Shown here one piece after another: positions 53,618-61,204 of a stretch of 64,000 nt of DNA (positions are counted from its first letter, which is position 1; every line of letters begins with the position of its first letter). Position numbers and translations under genes: made by a program. Source of the stretch: Afipia massiliensis (GTDB lineage: Bacteria; Pseudomonadota; Alphaproteobacteria; Rhizobiales; Xanthobacteraceae); the NCBI RefSeq assembly GCF_001006325.2, contig NZ_LBIA02000001.1, positions 1,675,501 to 1,739,500 on the forward strand, given 5' to 3'. Under the pieces are notes generated by a model, which searched no databases, was not told where the DNA came from, and worked only from the letters and a program-made list of their open reading frames with translations.

Positions 53618-55362
53618 ACCTGAAATCCAAGCGCGTGAAAGCTCGTGGCCAAGCAGTCCAGCGTCTTATTAATCACCTCACCAATGGCGACGACAACGAT
53701 GAGGTTGAACTCGTTCGCGGCAATATGGCTGATCTGAAAGATTGGCGGGACGATGCGCTCCGGTTCGGGCGCGAATACAGCGTGCGACATTGGATCGCTT
53801 CGCCAGAGCGAGAAATTACGACCGAACAGTTCGATACTTTGATCGGTTGGCTGGCGGCCGAGTTTGGCTTCGATCCAGCCGTCGCGATCGCCTGGAAGCA
53901 CCGTAAACAGCGAGCGACGCCAGACGGCTGCCCACATTTTCACATTCTTGTGAACGAGGTCGATCCAGCCTCGGCGGGTTCGGTGATGTCGTCCTCGCAT
54001 GACTATGCCCGGCACCAAAAAATTTCGATAGGGTTATCACTGATGTGGGGCCATCCGGTGACCATCGGTCCGCACTGCAAGTCTGCGGCCGCAGCGCTGA
54101 AGGCCGAAGGCTTTGAGGTCCCCGACGAACTCTCTCGGCAGTCTGGCAATCATGGGCAGGGCTTTGATGAGCGTTCCCATCAACGCCTCAAGCGCAGCGG
54201 CATTGATCTGCCGCGTATTCGGGTGCTGGTCACCGAAGCTCTTGCTGCCTCGCAAAGCCTTGAGGAGTTCGAGGGCAAGCTCGCTGCGATCGGGCTGCGG
54301 TTGGAAGCTGGCCGAAAGGGCGGAATGCCGGTCCTGATAGCGAGCGACGGGGCTACGTTTGTAGGGTCGCTGTCGCGGCTGACGCGTTTCAACAAAGCTG
54401 AGCTCAAACAAAGGATGATATTCAATGGCCGATACTCTTCGTCAGCCACCTACCGCGGAGCAGCTCCTCCGGTTTCTGATTCAGCAGATGAAACCGGTCT
54501 CGAAGCTGGCAAGCGCGATGGAGGATCCGAACCAGCCCGCAGCCCTCGACACCCTGATCCGGCTGCAGGAGGAAACAGTTCTGGCGGTGGATCGGATACA
54601 CGAACGCCTGGAGCGGTTGGAATCGCGGTTCAGCCAGCCGCCGCCGCCACGGCGCTGATGCTGCGCATCGGTTGCCATCGGCAACATGTAAGACTCTTGG
54701 ATCTGCTCTCCATTGCGCGGCGAGCCGCCATGGCTCCGCCAGAGCGCGTCGATTTTGAGTTGCATGAAAGTATCGAAACCGAAACGGCGATCTTAAATCA
54801 ATCCGACGATCTACCCGAGCCATCTGCTCTTCTGGCGGCGAGGCGCGCTGTCGACAAAGCGACAGGGCGGCTTCGTGAGCTTGAACGTCGATCGTCAGAT
54901 CTTGATCGGCGGATCGAATGTCTGCCGACGCCAACCATCTGGAATCACTTGATGAGATCGTCGCGTGAAGCGGAAAAAGAGCGGCTTCAAACAAAGTCCG
55001 AAGCAATTTTCGCAAAGGTCAGGACGGCTCGATCAGCACTCGCCAGCGCGAAACACGCCCTCGCTACCCAGCAGGCGAAGTTCGCGCAGGAACGCAGCCA
55101 GCACAGCGCAGCACTCGCGACACGCCAACAGCAGGCGATGAAGTTCATCAAGATCGGAGAAATCGCGAGAACCCGCCTCGCTCGGAATCCTGAACTTGGG
55201 TTTGCCGGCCTCGCCCATGTGCTGCGGCTTGCGGCACTGCCTCGGGCGCGGCACGCCGCCTTGGGCGGTGATGAGCACAGCGAATTTGGTGGCCGGGACG
55301 ACGTTGTGCTCTATGACGAATGGGGCAAGCCGTACAAAGCCAATCCGCAGGCGTCTTGGTAA
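53614..55362 (+). CDS. Relaxase / mobilisation nuclease (HUH)
   Basis: This 582-residue protein has the relaxase motif CPHFHILVNEVDP (His108/His110) and, before it, the N-terminal pattern KARGQAVQRLINHLTNGDDNDEVEL seen in MobA/VirD2-like relaxases. No classic N-terminal catalytic tyrosine is evident; the first Tyr is near residue 53, so the nucleophile is unclear. The conserved part ends near residue 270. Then comes a Gly/Ser/Pro-rich linker (about 270-347), which coincides with a gene in another frame, and a C-terminal region with coiled coil (about 420-510). It is coupled to mobC. It would nick oriT for conjugative mobilisation. Confidence 0.75.
   Translation: MNLKSKRVKARGQAVQRLINHLTNGDDNDEVELVRGNMADLKDWRDDALRFGREYSVRHWIASPEREITTEQFDTLIGWLAAEFGFDPAVAIAWKHRKQRATPDGCPHFHILVNEVDPASAGSVMSSSHDYARHQKISIGLSLMWGHPVTIGPHCKSAAAALKAEGFEVPDELSRQSGNHGQGFDERSHQRLKRSGIDLPRIRVLVTEALAASQSLEEFEGKLAAIGLRLEAGRKGGMPVLIASDGATFVGSLSRLTRFNKAELKQRMIFNGRYSSSATYRGAAPPVSDSADETGLEAGKRDGGSEPARSPRHPDPAAGGNSSGGGSDTRTPGAVGIAVQPAAAATALMLRIGCHRQHVRLLDLLSIARRAAMAPPERVDFELHESIETETAILNQSDDLPEPSALLAARRAVDKATGRLRELERRSSDLDRRIECLPTPTIWNHLMRSSREAEKERLQTKSEAIFAKVRTARSALASAKHALATQQAKFAQERSQHSAALATRQQQAMKFIKIGEIARTRLARNPELGFAGLAHVLRLAALPRARHAALGGDEHSEFGGRDDVVLYDEWGKPYKANPQASW
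54425..54658 (+). CDS. Nested gene in the +1 frame of the relaxase gene
   Basis: A 77-residue ORF lies wholly within the relaxase gene. It starts with ATG preceded by AAAGGA at nine-base spacing, and it ends TGATG, where the ATG is an in-frame Met of the relaxase. Its product looks like a real helical protein (EQLLRFLIQQMKPVSKLAS, then RLQEETVLAVDRIHERLERL, coiled-coil-like, and a PPPPRR tail). By hand count, about three quarters of its third codon positions are G/C, against under half for the relaxase frame over the same bases. The relaxase frame here encodes low-complexity linker. Function unknown; RSF1010 mobB is a precedent for nesting. Confidence 0.65.
   Translation: MADTLRQPPTAEQLLRFLIQQMKPVSKLASAMEDPNQPAALDTLIRLQEETVLAVDRIHERLERLESRFSQPPPPRR
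54658..55362 (+). CDS. Possible internal-start product: C-terminal part of the relaxase
   Basis: The ATG at 54658 is in the relaxase frame and overlaps the stop of the nested gene (TGATG), the classical arrangement for re-initiation. Translation from here would give a 234-residue protein (MLRIGCHRQHVRLLDLL onwards) with a central coiled coil (about SREAEKERLQTKSEAIFAKV to RQQQAMKF) and a charged C-terminus. It could be made as a separate polypeptide in addition to the full-length relaxase. This rests only on the overlap geometry. Confidence 0.35.
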   Translation: MLRIGCHRQHVRLLDLLSIARRAAMAPPERVDFELHESIETETAILNQSDDLPEPSALLAARRAVDKATGRLRELERRSSDLDRRIECLPTPTIWNHLMRSSREAEKERLQTKSEAIFAKVRTARSALASAKHALATQQAKFAQERSQHSAALATRQQQAMKFIKIGEIARTRLARNPELGFAGLAHVLRLAALPRARHAALGGDEHSEFGGRDDVVLYDEWGKPYKANPQASW

Positions 55363-55914
55363 GCTTGCTCTCAATTGCCGCAAGCCGCCGTGGACGAGCG
55401 GCGCGGCGGGCCATGCGACCCGCCATGGATATCGCAGCGATGAGCGAAACCGCCTGCGTTGAGTCTTTTTTCGATTTGACAGCATGAATCGGATCGCATG
55501 GACTTGCGGTTGCAGCCCTTGCCTCGGGCGACGTTCGTGATGGAGCCATTACAGGATCCCGCAAGCTTATCGTCGCAGTCGTTACGGAGTTTCTGCAACT
55601 CCAATTTCGGATGGGAATATGCTGTCAAGGGTGCCGGCTGGCTACAAGATCGCGTTCAAGGCAAAGAATGAGGTCCGCTCTATCCTGGAGTTTGTTCCCG
55701 AAGGTCAGCCGAGGCGTCGGCGAGGCCACCCATGCGATCCACTTCCAGCTCAGCGCGATGGCGCTCGCGAATGTCGAGGGCAAGTCCCGCGCAGGCAAAA
55801 AACAGGATCGCCAACGATACCACCGCGACCCCGAGCGCAAGCCAGCCCGCCGGCGTATTTCGACCGGGTCCGTTTGGTCGGCCGGGACGAAGTCGTGACT
55901 TCCAACGCCAGTAA
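55363..55914 (+). other. 552-base interval after the relaxase, possible element end
   Basis: No recognisable family is encoded here. A 57-codon frame at 55498-55671 (plus) and a minus-strand frame with one hydrophobic segment (55680-56000) are the only candidates. A GC-rich inverted repeat (GGCGGG/CCCGCC) lies near 55409-55426. I could not find a second copy of the tRNA-Ser 3' end here. The DUF2336 remnant begins at 55915. Confidence 0.5.
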
Positions 55915-56000
55915 GATCTGAACGCGCTCCGGACATTTGCCTCGACTCGCCAATATGAGGAAACAGTGGCGGGCCTTTCGCTTCTGTGCTCGACGTCCAT
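55680..56000 (-). CDS. Possible small membrane protein
   Basis: A frame of about 106 residues with one strong hydrophobic stretch (GWLALGVAVVSLAILFFACA) flanked by charged residues (DIRERHRAELEVDR at the C-terminal side), consistent with a single-pass membrane protein. It overlaps the 5' part of the DUF2336 remnant in antisense, and no ribosome binding site is evident at the ATG at 56000 or 56009, so the start, and whether it is expressed, are uncertain. No family is recognised. Confidence 0.3.
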   Translation of the reverse strand: MDVEHRSERPATVSSYWRVEANVRSAFRSYWRWKSRLRPGRPNGPGRNTPAGWLALGVAVVSLAILFFACAGLALDIRERHRAELEVDRMGGLADASADLREQTPG

Positions 56001-56247
56001 CGAAATCATAAAGCCACTGATGGAGAGCCCCCGCGACGAAGGTCTACTTATTGCCTGCAAGGGAGCGGGTCTCAGTTGGCAAACCGTTCGCGCCATCCTG
56101 GCGTGCAAGTTTCCGCCCGGGGAGATACCGCACAAATCGATGGAAAAGCTTGAAGCAGAGTTTGGAAAGCTGACCAGGCCGAACGCCGAACGCTTGCTGC
56201 GGTTTTGGCAAGTGCGACAGGCTGAAGCGCCTAGCAGCCTTGCATAG
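55915..56247 (+). pseudogene. DUF2336 protein remnant (C-terminal part only)
   Basis: The frame from 55915 (DLNALRTFASTRQYEETVAGL) to the stop matches the C-terminal third of DUF2336 proteins: LSLLCSTSIEIIKPLM, then LIACKGAGLSWQTVRAIL and ANAERLLRFWQVRQ (near residues 95-110). Full-length members have roughly 350 residues, so the 5' two thirds are missing. A stop lies just upstream at 55912. GTG at 55966 is preceded by GAGGAAACA, so a 93-residue fragment might still be made. DUF2336 next to a PilZ gene is a familiar arrangement. The truncation likely marks the edge of inserted or deleted DNA. Confidence 0.65.
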
Positions 56248-56289
56248 ACCTTATCAGCTTGCCGACCTTAGCACGGATGGAATCGTCAT

Positions 56290-56655
56290 ATGGCATATGG
56301 AAGCAGAAAGAGCGAGCGGGTCAATTTCGAGCGCGGGATCGATGTCCATATCATGGGCATTGATGGAACGTGGCGCCGGGAATGCACGATGTGCGATGTA
56401 TCGCAAACCGGCGCCCGCTTGGCCGTCAAGGGCACAACAGAAGGGCTCGATCTGAAAGAATTCTTTCTTCTGCTCTCAGCGACGGGTCTCGCTTACCGGC
56501 GATGCGAACTCGTGCGGCTGAGTGGCGATCAAATTGGTGTGCGCTTTGCCCGAGCAGAATCTGCCAAGAACTCGGCAGTTCGCCGATCAGCCGCATCTTT
56601 GGTGCGTTTACCGCCGATTGATTCTGATACGAGTTGTTCGAAACCAAAACGCTGA
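56290..56655 (+). CDS. PilZ-domain protein
   Basis: A 121-residue c-di-GMP-binding candidate. The N-terminal RKSERVNFERG carries the arginine-rich start of PilZ, and CDVSQTGARLAV is the (D/N)xSxxG motif. LKEFFLLLSATGLAYRRCELV and GVRFA complete the barrel. The C-terminal 25 residues are variable. The first Arg motif (RxxxR) is present as RKSER, so binding is plausible. It lies near a c-di-GMP turnover gene (56874-58883), and a decayed close paralogue lies at 59681-59896. Confidence 0.85.
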   Translation: MAYGSRKSERVNFERGIDVHIMGIDGTWRRECTMCDVSQTGARLAVKGTTEGLDLKEFFLLLSATGLAYRRCELVRLSGDQIGVRFARAESAKNSAVRRSAASLVRLPPIDSDTSCSKPKR

Positions 56656-56873
56656 GAGAAACCTTTCTCAAGAAGGGGACTCGCCTCTTCTGCTTGTCCG
56701 ATTAGGTCCGCTCGCGTCTGCTTGAGGTCAAGTACGAAGAACCACGGCCTGGATGGAATGTCTGTTTTGCACTCGGTATCGGAAACTCGCCAAATTGCGT
56801 CCAGCTCCCCGACCTCCCGTTGCAACGGTCTGCTTTAAGCTAACACCTGCGTGGGAAGCTCAAGATGCGCCGA

Positions 56874-58883
56874 TCAGTTGGTGGTCCGTGCCGTAACCTT
56901 GGAGTGCGGTGCAGAGCTGTCCAGGAGCGCTTCGAGGTCGTTTGACGGAAGCGGTTTCGAGAAATAGTAGCCCTGCGCGTAGTGGCATCCCATATCCGCG
57001 AGTTGCCGGATCTGCCCTTCATGCTCCGTACCTTCGGCGACGACATCGATTTTCAGATTTTCCGCGAGATCGAGAATCGCGCGGATGATCTGTGTCCCTT
57101 CGACCGTGATGCCGAGGCCGGTTACGAAAGACCGGTCGATCTTGAGCGTATCGACCGGAAGACGATGCAGATAGTTGAGCGATGAATATCCTGTTCCGAA
57201 ATCATCGATGCTGATCCGCACGCCGAAGTCGTGCAGCGCCTTGAGAACAAGGATCGTTCGCTCGGGATCGCTGATAGTCACGGTTTCCGTGATCTCCAGC
57301 CGGACGCTGCGCGGTTCCAGCCCCGCGCCGGACACAGCGCGCCGGACTTGATCGATGAAATCGGGCTGAATGAACTGGCGCGGCGAAATGTTGATGCTCA
57401 TGGTGAGCGGCTCGGGCCGAGAGAATTTGGCCTGCAGTTGCGCCAGCAACCGACACGCCTCGCTCAACACCCAGCCGCCGATCAGAACGATCAGCCCGGT
57501 GTCCTCGGCGACCCCGATGAAGTCGCCCGGGGGAACGAGATCCCCCGGTCCGCGCTGCCAGCGTATCAGCGATTCAAAGCCGACGATGTCGTGGGTCTCG
57601 AGTGAGACGATCGGCTGGTAATGCAGGATGAATTCATTGTTGGCGAGCGCGCGTCTGAGGCTGCCTTCGAGCCTCAATCGCTCGACCGCAATGTCGTGGA
57701 GGCCAGTATCGTAGAGCTCGACACGCCCGCGGCCGAGCGATTTTGCGCGGTACATGGCGAGATCGGCATTGCGCAGCAGGGTTTCCGACGATTCTTCCGT
57801 GCCGGTGATATTGGTCACGCCGATGCTGGCGCTGGCATAGATTTCCTGGCCACCGATCAGGATCGGCGTTCGGAGCGTTCCGATCAGCAGCTCCCCGATT
57901 TGCATCGCCTTGTCCGGACTGTCGAGTTCCTCGAGCAGTACGGTGAATTCGTCGCCTCCAAGCCGGGCGAGCGTATGGGCTACGGAATCCTGCTGCAGAG
58001 CGCCATTCAGACGCTGCGCGATCTCGATCAGAAGATCGTCGCCCGCGGCGTGGCCCAAACTGTCGTTGACCAGCTTGAAACGATCGAGATCGATGAACAG
58101 AACAGCAAAACATTCACCGGAAATGCGTTTTGCGCGAGCGATCGCACGGTTCACGCGATCACGAAACAAGACCCGGTTCGGCAGGCCGGTCAGACCGTCG
58201 TGTGAGGCGTCATGGATCAACCGGTCTTCAGCTTGCTTGCGTTCGATCACGCGGCCGAGCTGGATGCCGATCTGGCCCAGCAGCGTGAGCAGCGCCGCGT
58301 CGGGCTCTTGCTCCTTGTAAGAGAAAAACTCCACGACCGCGGCCACATCGCGCCCAACGAGGATCGGAAACGCCATGCCGCTTTTAATGCCGCACGCGGC
58401 AACCGCGTCAGCGCGCAGAATATTCCGGTCGATGGCCAGGTGCTGTAGCCAGACCGGTGTTGCCGAGGCGAAGACGCGGCCGGGAAGTCCTTCACCACAA
58501 GCGAATGACGTCGCCGTCGTTGCCTGGATCATCGGTTGCAGCGCATCCGTGTCCGTCGCATAACGCACTTGCAGGGGTTCAAGGCGAAGGTCTTCGCTGC
58601 TGCGATGGACGATATAGGCTTGACCGAGCGGCCATTCCGTGAACTTGCAGATTTCCTTGATGGCGAGGTCAAACGTGTCCTCAATCGAGGTGCTCTGATT
58701 CGAAGCCGCTGCGATGGTCTCCAGCAGTGCTAATTGCTGCTGTTTTTCATAGAGCTCGCGTAGACCCTTCTCAGCGATTGCCTCAGCCTCTAGTCGCGCG
58801 GCACGCTCGCGCTGCAGCCGACGCTCAATTCGGAGGATTTGGAGGGCGGGGTCGGCCGCAACCTGTGGCAACATGTGTTGCAC
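56874..58883 (-). CDS. GAF-GGDEF-EAL cyclic-di-GMP enzyme
   Basis: A 669-residue cytoplasmic signalling protein: coiled coil (about 12-55), GAF domain (about 60-212), GGDEF domain (about 220-390) with intact GGDEF at 309-313 and no RxxD inhibitory site before it, then an EAL domain (about 400-650). The EAL motif reads ESL (437-439). Other catalytic parts (LEITETV, IDDFGTGYSSL, KIDRSFV, AEGTEHE, QGYYFSKPL) are present, so phosphodiesterase activity is possible. It starts GTG directly after the H-NOX stop (TGAGTG), or ATG three codons later. It is thus the output partner of the NO sensor. Confidence 0.92.
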   Translation of the reverse strand: MQHMLPQVAADPALQILRIERRLQRERAARLEAEAIAEKGLRELYEKQQQLALLETIAAASNQSTSIEDTFDLAIKEICKFTEWPLGQAYIVHRSSEDLRLEPLQVRYATDTDALQPMIQATTATSFACGEGLPGRVFASATPVWLQHLAIDRNILRADAVAACGIKSGMAFPILVGRDVAAVVEFFSYKEQEPDAALLTLLGQIGIQLGRVIERKQAEDRLIHDASHDGLTGLPNRVLFRDRVNRAIARAKRISGECFAVLFIDLDRFKLVNDSLGHAAGDDLLIEIAQRLNGALQQDSVAHTLARLGGDEFTVLLEELDSPDKAMQIGELLIGTLRTPILIGGQEIYASASIGVTNITGTEESSETLLRNADLAMYRAKSLGRGRVELYDTGLHDIAVERLRLEGSLRRALANNEFILHYQPIVSLETHDIVGFESLIRWQRGPGDLVPPGDFIGVAEDTGLIVLIGGWVLSEACRLLAQLQAKFSRPEPLTMSINISPRQFIQPDFIDQVRRAVSGAGLEPRSVRLEITETVTISDPERTILVLKALHDFGVRISIDDFGTGYSSLNYLHRLPVDTLKIDRSFVTGLGITVEGTQIIRAILDLAENLKIDVVAEGTEHEGQIRQLADMGCHYAQGYYFSKPLPSNDLEALLDSSAPHSKVTARTTN

Positions 58884-59423
58884 TCAGGCAGCCCACTTGA
58901 TCTCTAGCAAACATTTCTCGTCGCCATTGTGCATGCACTCGCGATGATGAACGTCGGCGTGATCGTGGTAGTGGTCGGCGGCGCCTTCAATGAAACCCTG
59001 TGCCAGCATGCACAGCTTGCGCTGCGAATGGTAGGCCATCATCATTGAACCGTTATCGCTTGGTTTGAAATGGAAGAACGGGCACGATGCTCCCGTGTAG
59101 AGCTTGCGGACCTCGGGATGGATAATCTTGTTGACGCTGAGAACAAAATCCCGTGAGGACTGATGCGACTCGAACAATGACGGGTAACGCGTGGCCAGCA
59201 GCGGCATTGCCGACTGTCCGAACCAGCGCAGGATTTCGCCGGGCGTTTTGCCGAGTACTTCGGCGGAGGTTGTGACCAAGGAGACGAGTTCCTCGTCTGC
59301 GTAGTTGCCAAGCGAAGTGTAGGCGCCATCGACGCCGGCCTTGTCGACCAAATCTTCCCAGACATCCTGGCTGAACTGTTGGGTAACGACTTCTTCCAGG
59401 ACATTGAATATAACACCCTTCAT
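58884..59423 (-). CDS. H-NOX heme nitric-oxide sensor protein
   Basis: This 179-residue heme protein is of the H-NOX (HNOB) family. Axial His102 lies in KIIHPEVRKLY and Pro115 is in place; the heme-propionate motif YxSxR is Tyr131-Ser133-Arg135. Position 140 is Leu rather than Tyr, so O2 exclusion and NO selectivity are expected from known family rules. Cys138, His160, Cys163 and Cys171 match the zinc-site ligands described for Shewanella H-NOX. AGGAGG precedes the ATG. It is the first gene of an operon with a GGDEF-EAL protein, a known NO to c-di-GMP arrangement controlling biofilm or attachment. Confidence 0.95.
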   Translation of the reverse strand: MKGVIFNVLEEVVTQQFSQDVWEDLVDKAGVDGAYTSLGNYADEELVSLVTTSAEVLGKTPGEILRWFGQSAMPLLATRYPSLFESHQSSRDFVLSVNKIIHPEVRKLYTGASCPFFHFKPSDNGSMMMAYHSQRKLCMLAQGFIEGAADHYHDHADVHHRECMHNGDEKCLLEIKWAA

Positions 59424-59680
59424 GACTCAACCTCCTGTTGGCGCATGAATTCGCAACACCGGCCGTTCAGCGTAACAGTAGTTGCCTACCAATCCCTTAA
59501 GTTAGGTTTCGTGGATAAATGATCGAGTTTGAGCGGCGCAACATCGATGGACCCGTAAGAAACATTCTACGCACCAGTTTACAGCGTTCCAGGTTCGGGG
59601 AGAAAATCGCAAAGCTGAGGAAATGCACCAGATCAGCGTAAATCGCACGGTTTGCTTTGTGAGCAGCGGAGAAGCCACCT

Positions 59681-59896
59681 TCATTTTGCTGATCTGTTTG
59701 CGAAGGCGTGTCCAGTTTGCTCGCCGTTTAGTCGCACCAGTTCGCATCGACGATACACAAATCCTGTCGATGACAGCAGCAGGAAGAATTCTTTCAGATC
59801 CAATCCCGCAACCGAGCCGTTGACTGTGAGGAGAACGCCACTTCCTGAGACATCCATCATCGCGCATTCACGACGCCAGGTGCCGTCGAAATCCAT
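59681..59896 (-). pseudogene. Decayed PilZ-domain gene
   Basis: The open frame of 71 residues (MDFDGTWRRECAMMDVSGSG onwards) is a close paralogue of the PilZ protein at 56290: GTWRREC, GLDLKEFFLLLS and YRRCELVRL are shared. The N-terminal PilZ part (GSQRVDSERGGNTLI) is encoded upstream in frame but has no start codon. A GTG at 59955-59957 would be in frame only if one base of the AAAA run beside it were absent, so a one-base frameshift is likely. The C-terminus is also short. A 71-residue product from the ATG remains possible. Confidence 0.6.
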
Positions 59897-60274
59897 GATG
59901 AGCGTATTACCGCCGCGCTCGGAATCTACGCGCTGGCTCCCCCGATGTTCTTTTCACATTCCACCCCCAGATTGGGGTGCTGGCTCCGCGCTTTAATGCA
60001 AAATGCGCGCTCCAAGTCTTTTCGATCTTAATAGGCTGGCGCGAACTTCTGACCAACGCCAAGAGCCGAGCTGAGACGATCAACGACTCCATTGTTAAGC
60101 GAATTGGTGAAAATTGGTTAACATCGGCAAGCGCGCACAAGGAATGTCACGCCATCCCATACTTCGCAACTTGGTCTTGCATTTTTCGACCATGCGAATA
60201 GCTTCTCTTCATTCGTCACCACAGCGATCTTTTGCGCAATTGGAGTTCGCTAGACATTCTTAGTGGGGGTGAAA
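59897..60274 (+). other. 378-base interval with PilZ 5' remnant
   Basis: The left 60 bases hold the frameshifted 5' end of the PilZ pseudogene. A hairpin CACCCCCAGATTGGGGTG lies near 59967-59984. The rest is relatively AT-rich and without a gene; it should contain the promoter of the small gene at 60275, and GTGGGGGTGAAA just before that ATG is its likely ribosome binding site. Confidence 0.55.
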
Positions 60275-60451
60275 ATGACCAATATCCGTAGCTTCTCGGT
60301 GATCAAGCAATCGTGCGAACCTGTCACGGCGGAAGAGGGTCTTCGCATGATCAAGACCTTCGAGAGCATTGCCCGCAAGAGTGACCGCGACGCCGTGATC
60401 GCATTCGCTGAGAGACTGGCACGGCTTGGCAATGAGCCGGTTATCCGCTGA
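60275..60451 (+). CDS. Small hypothetical protein (58 residues)
   Basis: I do not recognise the family. The 58 residues (MTNIRSFSVIKQSCEPVTAE ...) form a plausible helical protein: VTAEEGLRMIKTFESIARKS and DRDAVIAFAERLARL look like two amphipathic helices. The ATG at 60275 follows GTGGGGGTGAAA. Good codon composition and a ribosome binding site support coding. A second short frame overlaps its last 20 bases. Confidence 0.6.
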   Translation: MTNIRSFSVIKQSCEPVTAEEGLRMIKTFESIARKSDRDAVIAFAERLARLGNEPVIR

Positions 60452-60584
60452 CACGGCGATTGATCATTTCCTGGAGTCATCCCCTGATGGAACCGCCGGG
60501 CTCAGGCGTGAAGCCAAGCAGCAGCCTGACGCCTCGCCCCTAACAAAGCGGCGCAGGCTAACTCGACACCGACCCGACACTTGA
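60432..60584 (+). CDS. Possible microprotein (50 residues) overlapping its neighbours
   Basis: The ATG lies within the end of the preceding small gene, and the stop (TGA at 60582-60584) overlaps the TTG of the next frame. The product, MSRLSADTAIDHFLESSPDG and then a basic C-terminal half (KRRRLTRHRP), has no known family. Evidence is limited to the overlap pattern. Confidence 0.3.
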   Translation: MSRLSADTAIDHFLESSPDGTAGLRREAKQQPDASPLTKRRRLTRHRPDT

Positions 60585-60757
60585 GCGCATCACTTGGGCG
60601 AACATCGACGCGCCGGTTGCGCCTCGGCGAGCTTGCAGCGCTGATCGAAAGCGGCGACGTGAGTGAAGATGCGCTGGAGCGGATGGCCGAATTGCTGGGG
60701 CAGGTCCATTCTGTGCAGATAGGCCGAGCCTGTCGTCTGCACTGGAATCGACCCTGA
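60581..60757 (+). CDS. Possible small protein (58 residues)
   Basis: The TTG at 60581 overlaps the previous stop (TTGA). The middle LRLGELAALIESGDVSEDAL and ERMAELLGQVHSVQ has clear helical protein character with good codon bias, so coding or recent decay is likely. No family is recognised; it may be a fragment of a larger gene, as the ends are less protein-like. Confidence 0.4.
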   Translation: MSASLGRTSTRRLRLGELAALIESGDVSEDALERMAELLGQVHSVQIGRACRLHWNRP

Positions 60758-60830
60758 GCGCAGTTCTATTGAGAAGCATTAACTGTCCGGCGGTATGCTT
60801 TCTGCTAAACTCCAATTTTAGGCAGTTCTT

Positions 60831-60998
60831 ATGTTCAGATTGCCGAATTGCAAAATTTGCGACACGCCAATGTTCTGGTCTTGCGTCGAGCCTTGGAAGG
60901 AACGCGACGTAAGAACATATCAGTGCCAAATGTGCCGAAACGTCGAGCAATTTTTGACCCCTCGACAGGCATTGCCACCTCAACGGCCGTCTGAGTAG
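60831..60998 (+). CDS. Small CxxC/CxxC (zinc-ribbon-like) protein
   Basis: A 55-residue frame, shorter than common ORF cut-offs. It carries two CxxC pairs (CKIC at 7-10 and CQMC at 32-35), 21 residues apart, a spacing compatible with a zinc ribbon. Aromatic residues (MFWSC, TYQC) next to the cysteines fit this. A C-terminal PPQRPSE tail is likely unstructured. Start is ATG at 60831, preceded by GGCAGTTCTT (weak). Homologous tiny proteins are known in Bradyrhizobium-like genomes (recollection, not checked). Confidence 0.6.
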   Translation: MFRLPNCKICDTPMFWSCVEPWKERDVRTYQCQMCRNVEQFLTPRQALPPQRPSE

Positions 60999-61204
60999 CG
61001 AAGCGGTACGGATGGTCGTTCCCGTGTACCGAAAACCTAAACCCGCACGTAATGGTGATGAAGTCCGCCAAGGATCGGGCGTGAAACGATGATTTCGGTT
61101 CGCTGAATCAGGCGAGAGACCGGCGCATCTTTATCTATTGACCGACGAGTGATTATTCAAAAGGCATACAAATTTGTGCCGTCCGCTGAATCGAGATTTC
61201 CGCG

